From CAVZQN01 sp963837395 (lineage in GTDB: Bacteria > Acidobacteriota > HRBIN11 > JAKEFK01): 64,000 bases of DNA. The notes under the pieces are model-generated. The model was not told the DNA's origin and did no database searches. It saw only the letters and a program-made list of their open reading frames with translations. The first letter of the stretch is position 1; every line of letters begins with the position of its first letter. Position numbers and translations under genes: made by a program. Positions 60,985 through 64,000 of the stretch are shown here, piece by piece. The stretch is from contig CAWINI010000003.1 of the NCBI GenBank assembly GCA_963837395.1, forward strand, positions 124,001-188,000, written 5' to 3'.

Positions 60985-61134
60985 TTACTTAACCTCTCGA
61001 TGGATAGTATGATGTCGACACCAGGGACAATATTTCTTGCGCTCGAGTTTATCAGGCGTATTCTTCTTATTTTTAGCAGTACTATAGTTGCGTCTTTTGC
61101 AATCAGAACACTGTAATTGAATTAGATCACGCAT
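60985..61134 (-). CDS. rpmG: 50S ribosomal protein L33
   Basis: 49 residues: RDLIQLQCSDCKRRNYSTAK, then KNTPDKLERKKYCPWCRHH and TIHREVK. Two CxxC pairs make the zinc-binding C+ type. Between tRNA-Thr and tRNA-Trp, the usual place. Confidence 0.96.
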   Translation of the reverse strand: MRDLIQLQCSDCKRRNYSTAKNKKNTPDKLERKKYCPWCRHHTIHREVK

Positions 61135-61170
61135 TTACTCTTTGCTCCTTCCAGGAACTTGCCTTTATCT

Positions 61171-61232
61171 TGATGCAAGATTCGAGATGCGAGATACAGT
61201 CTCGTATCGCGCATCACGTATCACGCATCGCG
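61171..61232. repeat. Family A palindrome between tRNA-Thr and rpmG
   Basis: GATGCAAGATTCGAGATGCGAG against CGCGCATCACGTATCACGCATCGCG (units GATGCGAG and CGCATC). Confidence 0.8.
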
Positions 61233-61234
61233 AA

Positions 61235-61306
<72 letters not shown>

Positions 61307-61332
61307 AGTCTTGAATTTGCACTATGCAGGGA

Positions 61333-61410
61333 TATTACGTTTTACGCATTTACGGATTACGCAATGACAGTTAAACGTAATACGAAAAACGTAATACGTA
61401 ATCCGTAAAA
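61333..61410. repeat. Family B palindrome between tRNA-Gly and tRNA-Thr
   Basis: ATTACGTTTTACGCATTTACGG and the inverse AACGTAATACGTAATCCGTAAAA (units TTTACG/CGTAAA). Nothing else is seen in the surrounding gap 61411-61525. Confidence 0.85.
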
Positions 61411-61525
61411 ATGACTGCATATTGCAATATTAGGATGGCCCTCGTATGCCGCCGGCAAGCAGGCAAGTGTTTCGGCAATCCAGTTTGGACCGCACATTTT
61501 GTGTCAATGCTTATCAAATTCATGG

Positions 61526-61599
61526 AGCGGGAAACGGGATTCGAACCCGCGACCCTCAGCTTGGAAGGCTGATGCTCTAGCCGACTGAGCTATTCCCGC
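61526..61599 (-). tRNA. tRNA-Gly (TCC)
   Basis: Acceptor GCGGGAA (61599-61593) pairs with TTCCCGC (61533-61527). Anticodon loop CTTCCAA between TCAGC and GCTGA; T loop GGTTCGAATCC. Confidence 0.97.
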
Positions 61600-61647
61600 A
61601 TCGTATCCACTTGTTTCAGCGCAGAACGCCTTCTCGAATTTTCCGAG

Positions 61648-61730
61648 TGGGCAGGAGAGGATTCGAACCTCTGTAGCCTAATGGCGGCAGATTTACAGTC
61701 TGCTCCCTTTGGCCGCTCGGGCACCTGCCC
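61648..61730 (-). tRNA. tRNA-Tyr (GTA)
   Basis: Acceptor GGGCAGG (61730-61724) pairs with CCTGCCC (61655-61649), discriminator A. Anticodon GTA in CTGTAAA, with a long variable arm typical of type II tRNA-Tyr (83 nt). Confidence 0.97.
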
Positions 61731-61833
61731 TTATGTGGTCTGTGATTTACACCCGTTGAATCTGGCCGCCGGCATTCTGCAGAGACACAAATACCGGTTG
61801 GCGAAAACAAACTTCGCCTAACCGATGTCAATA

Positions 61834-61862
61834 AGTATAACTAACTGAAACTTGTAATGCAA
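61834..61862 (-). promoter_or_regulatory. Promoter of the tRNA-Tyr/Gly/Thr-rpmG-secE unit
   Basis: Minus strand TTGCAT (61862-61857), 17-bp spacer, TATACT (61839-61834), about 100 bp before tRNA-Tyr. A TTGACA lies downstream at 61832-61827 but has no fitting -10. Confidence 0.6.
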
Positions 61863-61866
61863 TACC

Positions 61867-63264
61867 TTAATGTTGGGAATGTGCATAATTTTTCGGCATC
61901 CCAACAATCACAAATTTTGAGATCAAATCCTCCACTCGCCCTGTTCGTTGATTAGTTCTTATCTCTTGATAAACATCTTTATCAATAAGAATAGATGATG
62001 GATGATAAGCTTGCATACTCTGATTTTCAAATTCAAACCAGGATGAGGGGAAATGAAAATCCAGATGAACCTGGCCATAGCTTGAAACTGATTGCAGGTA
62101 GATAGGATTCACCCCTAAATGACCTACCCCGTGCGGCCATGATTCAAATTTTCCATGATCCTTGAAAATACTCTGATCACTCGACTCAATTATTGATAAC
62201 CACTTTTCATCATTTAATGATTCCGGCTCTTGTTTCATTGATAGATTTGGAGCCATCCCTTTCAAATACGCATTCATCAATTCGGTTTCCCCTAAAGCAC
62301 GGCATTCCGATTTGCTGAACAGATCCAGATAGCCTTGTGGAGAAAGCTCTTTCCCTTCGTTCGGTTGCACCAGCTGGTTTCCTACCCTGGTTAACATAAT
62401 GGTTCCATCCGGTGCACATCGATGCATTTCATTCACGCATTCAGTTTTATTTTGAAAATAATGAAAAGCATCAGAACAGAAAACTCCATCGAAGCTTCCA
62501 TCTCTGAATGGCATGGCTAAATCAGCATCACCACACAAGAAGTGTGCTTTCGGTGCAATCCAGTGTTTGGCAACCCAGAGCTGGAAAAAGTTTCGATCGA
62601 AGCCAACAACTTTATAACTTTTTTCGCACTCGGTAAGATAGTGTGAAAGATGACCGAAACCACAGGCTAAGTCGAGCAGCGGTTTGCTGTACTTCGGGAA
62701 TGTAGTCATTAAGGAAAGTGCTGCAAGATGTCGCGGCTGAGCGAATCGATAAAAAAAATAACTGAAGAGATCCCCACGGATCAATGTGCGTTTGTAGAAC
62801 AAAGCAAACCAATCTTCCGCGGTCACTGAACCCGGCGGATTGCGAATCCACCCCCGCAAAGATGACTTCCTCACAGCAAGTCCAATTGCCCGAAAAGGAT
62901 TGCGATGAATGATTCTTCGCAAGAGCCGAAATTTCTTGAAGATGGAAGGACACCATGGAAAGGTGATCATACGCAAGAGTGCTTCCTGCCCCTTCTGTTG
63001 CAAAATCAGTGAAGCTAGAAAATCAGGTGTCGGACCAGCAACTTGAACCGCACCGCTTACATGCGCCTGAACATCAATAGGTTCCTTTCGAATAACTGGA
63101 ACACCATCAATAACCGGATATTTATAACAACCACACGACAGAATTCCATAGCTGTTCACATTCTGATCTGGCTGCGCGACATGTGAAAACTCCAGGAGAT
63201 TATGGCAATAAGGACATTGAAGTAATGAATATGGAAAATGAAGAAAACTCATGATCCGGTGCAA
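61867..63264 (-). CDS. Class I methyltransferase with N-terminal Trm112-like zinc domain
   Basis: 465 residues. Cys17-x2-Cys20 and Cys44-x-Cys46 (LLQCPYCHNLLEF, ILSCGCYKYPVIDGVPVI) form a Trm112/UPF0434-like zinc domain at the N-terminus. A linker follows, then a SAM fold with LLDLACGFGHLSHYL (motif I, about 190), VVGFDRNFFQLW, FDGVFCSDAFHYF and NEMHRCAPDGTIMLTRVG. The C-terminal 110 residues are unrecognised. Proteins of this layout often methylate sugars, quinones or polyketide-like small molecules; substrate unknown. Not coupled to the tRNA cluster. Confidence 0.75.
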   Translation of the reverse strand: MHRIMSFLHFPYSLLQCPYCHNLLEFSHVAQPDQNVNSYGILSCGCYKYPVIDGVPVIRKEPIDVQAHVSGAVQVAGPTPDFLASLILQQKGQEALLRMITFPWCPSIFKKFRLLRRIIHRNPFRAIGLAVRKSSLRGWIRNPPGSVTAEDWFALFYKRTLIRGDLFSYFFYRFAQPRHLAALSLMTTFPKYSKPLLDLACGFGHLSHYLTECEKSYKVVGFDRNFFQLWVAKHWIAPKAHFLCGDADLAMPFRDGSFDGVFCSDAFHYFQNKTECVNEMHRCAPDGTIMLTRVGNQLVQPNEGKELSPQGYLDLFSKSECRALGETELMNAYLKGMAPNLSMKQEPESLNDEKWLSIIESSDQSIFKDHGKFESWPHGVGHLGVNPIYLQSVSSYGQVHLDFHFPSSWFEFENQSMQAYHPSSILIDKDVYQEIRTNQRTGRVEDLISKFVIVGMPKNYAHSQH

Positions 63265-63365
63265 CCAGAAGCCGCACTACTACACAAAAACGCAGTTGGA
63301 GCGTCACACAGACAGAATGACAGCATTCTTAGCTTGCATAGTCTAAATCAAGCTAAACCAGTTTA

Positions 63366-63959
63366 CTACCGATTGAAACGGATCACACCAGAAGGCAAGT
63401 TTTTGAAATTTAACGAATTTAAGGTTGGATCTTGATATTTTGCTGAAACCTTAGCACGTGCAATGCTTTGTTTCTTCTGACTTGATTTATTTTTCTTCAA
63501 ATATTCTTCAAGACACTCTGGTCCATACGAATCCAGGATAAAATCCTGCAATCGTTCAGGTGGAACGTAACATTCTTTCCTCGCTCTCTGAATAGCCACA
63601 GCAACTTGCTCCGCGGGACAAACTCCTTCTACAACAAACATCAAATTTCGACCGGGAATGTGCAGATATGGCGGCCGTGAATATGGAAGCAAACGAACAT
63701 CCATACCGGCTTGCTGAAAATCATTGTTAATCAGCCACGCCAAAAATTCGAGTAGAAACCAGCCATCTTCACTTTGTGCAATCTCAACACAGATACTCCA
63801 CTCTCTGTTTTTTGTTGTTGCCGCTCGTGAACAAATGGAACCTGTGTTCACAGTGGCAATAAGACCTTCAAATTCATTGAGAGCGCGAACCAGTTTTACA
63901 ATCTTCATCCCCTGATCGGATTGCGCACCATTCTGTTTTGCATTCTCTTCCGTTGACAC
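63366..63959 (-). CDS. Unrecognised protein, 197 residues
   Basis: GTG 63959 lies behind AAGGAGG. Starts with a polar stretch, then EFEGLIATVNTGSICSRAAT, WSICVEIAQSEDGWFLLEFL and VRLLPYSRPPYLHIPGRNLMF; the tail is Lys-rich (KKNKSSQKKQSIARAK). No signal peptide or membrane segment is evident. About 100 bp upstream of the methyltransferase on the same strand, so possibly cotranscribed. I do not recognise a family. Confidence 0.6.
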   Translation of the reverse strand: MSTEENAKQNGAQSDQGMKIVKLVRALNEFEGLIATVNTGSICSRAATTKNREWSICVEIAQSEDGWFLLEFLAWLINNDFQQAGMDVRLLPYSRPPYLHIPGRNLMFVVEGVCPAEQVAVAIQRARKECYVPPERLQDFILDSYGPECLEEYLKKNKSSQKKQSIARAKVSAKYQDPTLNSLNFKNLPSGVIRFNR

Positions 63960-64000
63960 GATTCCTCCTTCTTTGAGGCTTGAATCTGTTTGTTTATCTC

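Noticed and set aside
61827..61832. TTGACA as the -35 of the tRNA operon
   Set aside because: No -10-like hexamer lies 16-18 bp downstream; TTGCAT/TATACT just upstream fits better.
63238..63435. Plus-strand frame in the gap before the last gene
   Set aside because: Overlaps two better minus-strand genes and shows no family similarity.

Overview
The window is chromosomal DNA of moderate GC from a Gram-negative-type bacterium. Gene content (secreted lipoproteins, PpiC chaperone, S41/YibQ pair, glycan genes) and a zinc-ribbon insertion near the N-terminus of RpoB point to Acidobacteriota or a close relative. That placement is inference; no 16S gene is present.

Layout. Positions 1-2842 (minus) hold purD-purE-mtaB. 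Positions 3081-7269 hold an S41-like protein that has lost its catalytic Ser and Lys, a YibQ-type deacetylase apparently starting at ATT, a bacterial eRF1-like protein (minus) and thrB. Positions 7661-15794 form a surface-glycan locus: GT2, SPASM radical SAM, B12-binding radical SAM, MOP flippase, membrane phosphodiesterase and GT4. Positions 15985-24798 are mixed: cutA, a secreted protein, a Phd/VapC pair, an EamA transporter, a FabL-like reductase, PpiC-GT39-flippase-like genes and a degenerate GGDEF protein.

From about 24.8 to 61.7 kb the minus strand carries one nearly continuous translation/transcription superoperon. In transcription order it runs tRNA-Tyr, -Gly, -Thr, rpmG, tRNA-Trp, secE, nusG, rplKAJL, rpoBC, then rpsL, rpsG, fusA, tuf, the S10, spc and alpha clusters, a strong terminator, and nrdR. 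It is interrupted only by an oppositely oriented sulP plus an unknown secreted protein (46.25-48.86 kb), and transcription restarts from a near-consensus promoter before rpsL. The last 2 kb hold a methyltransferase with an N-terminal zinc knuckle and an unrecognised protein.

Two things stand out. First, at least five families of palindromic dispersed repeats sit in intergenic gaps, including inside the ribosomal operons. One is translated in frame at the N-terminus of a radical SAM protein, a GC-rich palindromic insert is translated inside a GT39 protein, and two repeats supply stop codons of neighbouring genes. Second, five genes (purD, a GT4 gene, rplC, sulP, rplK) carry single-base indels. 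Two are essential ribosomal protein genes, so sequence error is likely. Four of the five lie in or within three bases of a GGWCC site, which would fit a methylation-dependent base-calling artefact and so hint at GGWCC methylation in this organism.
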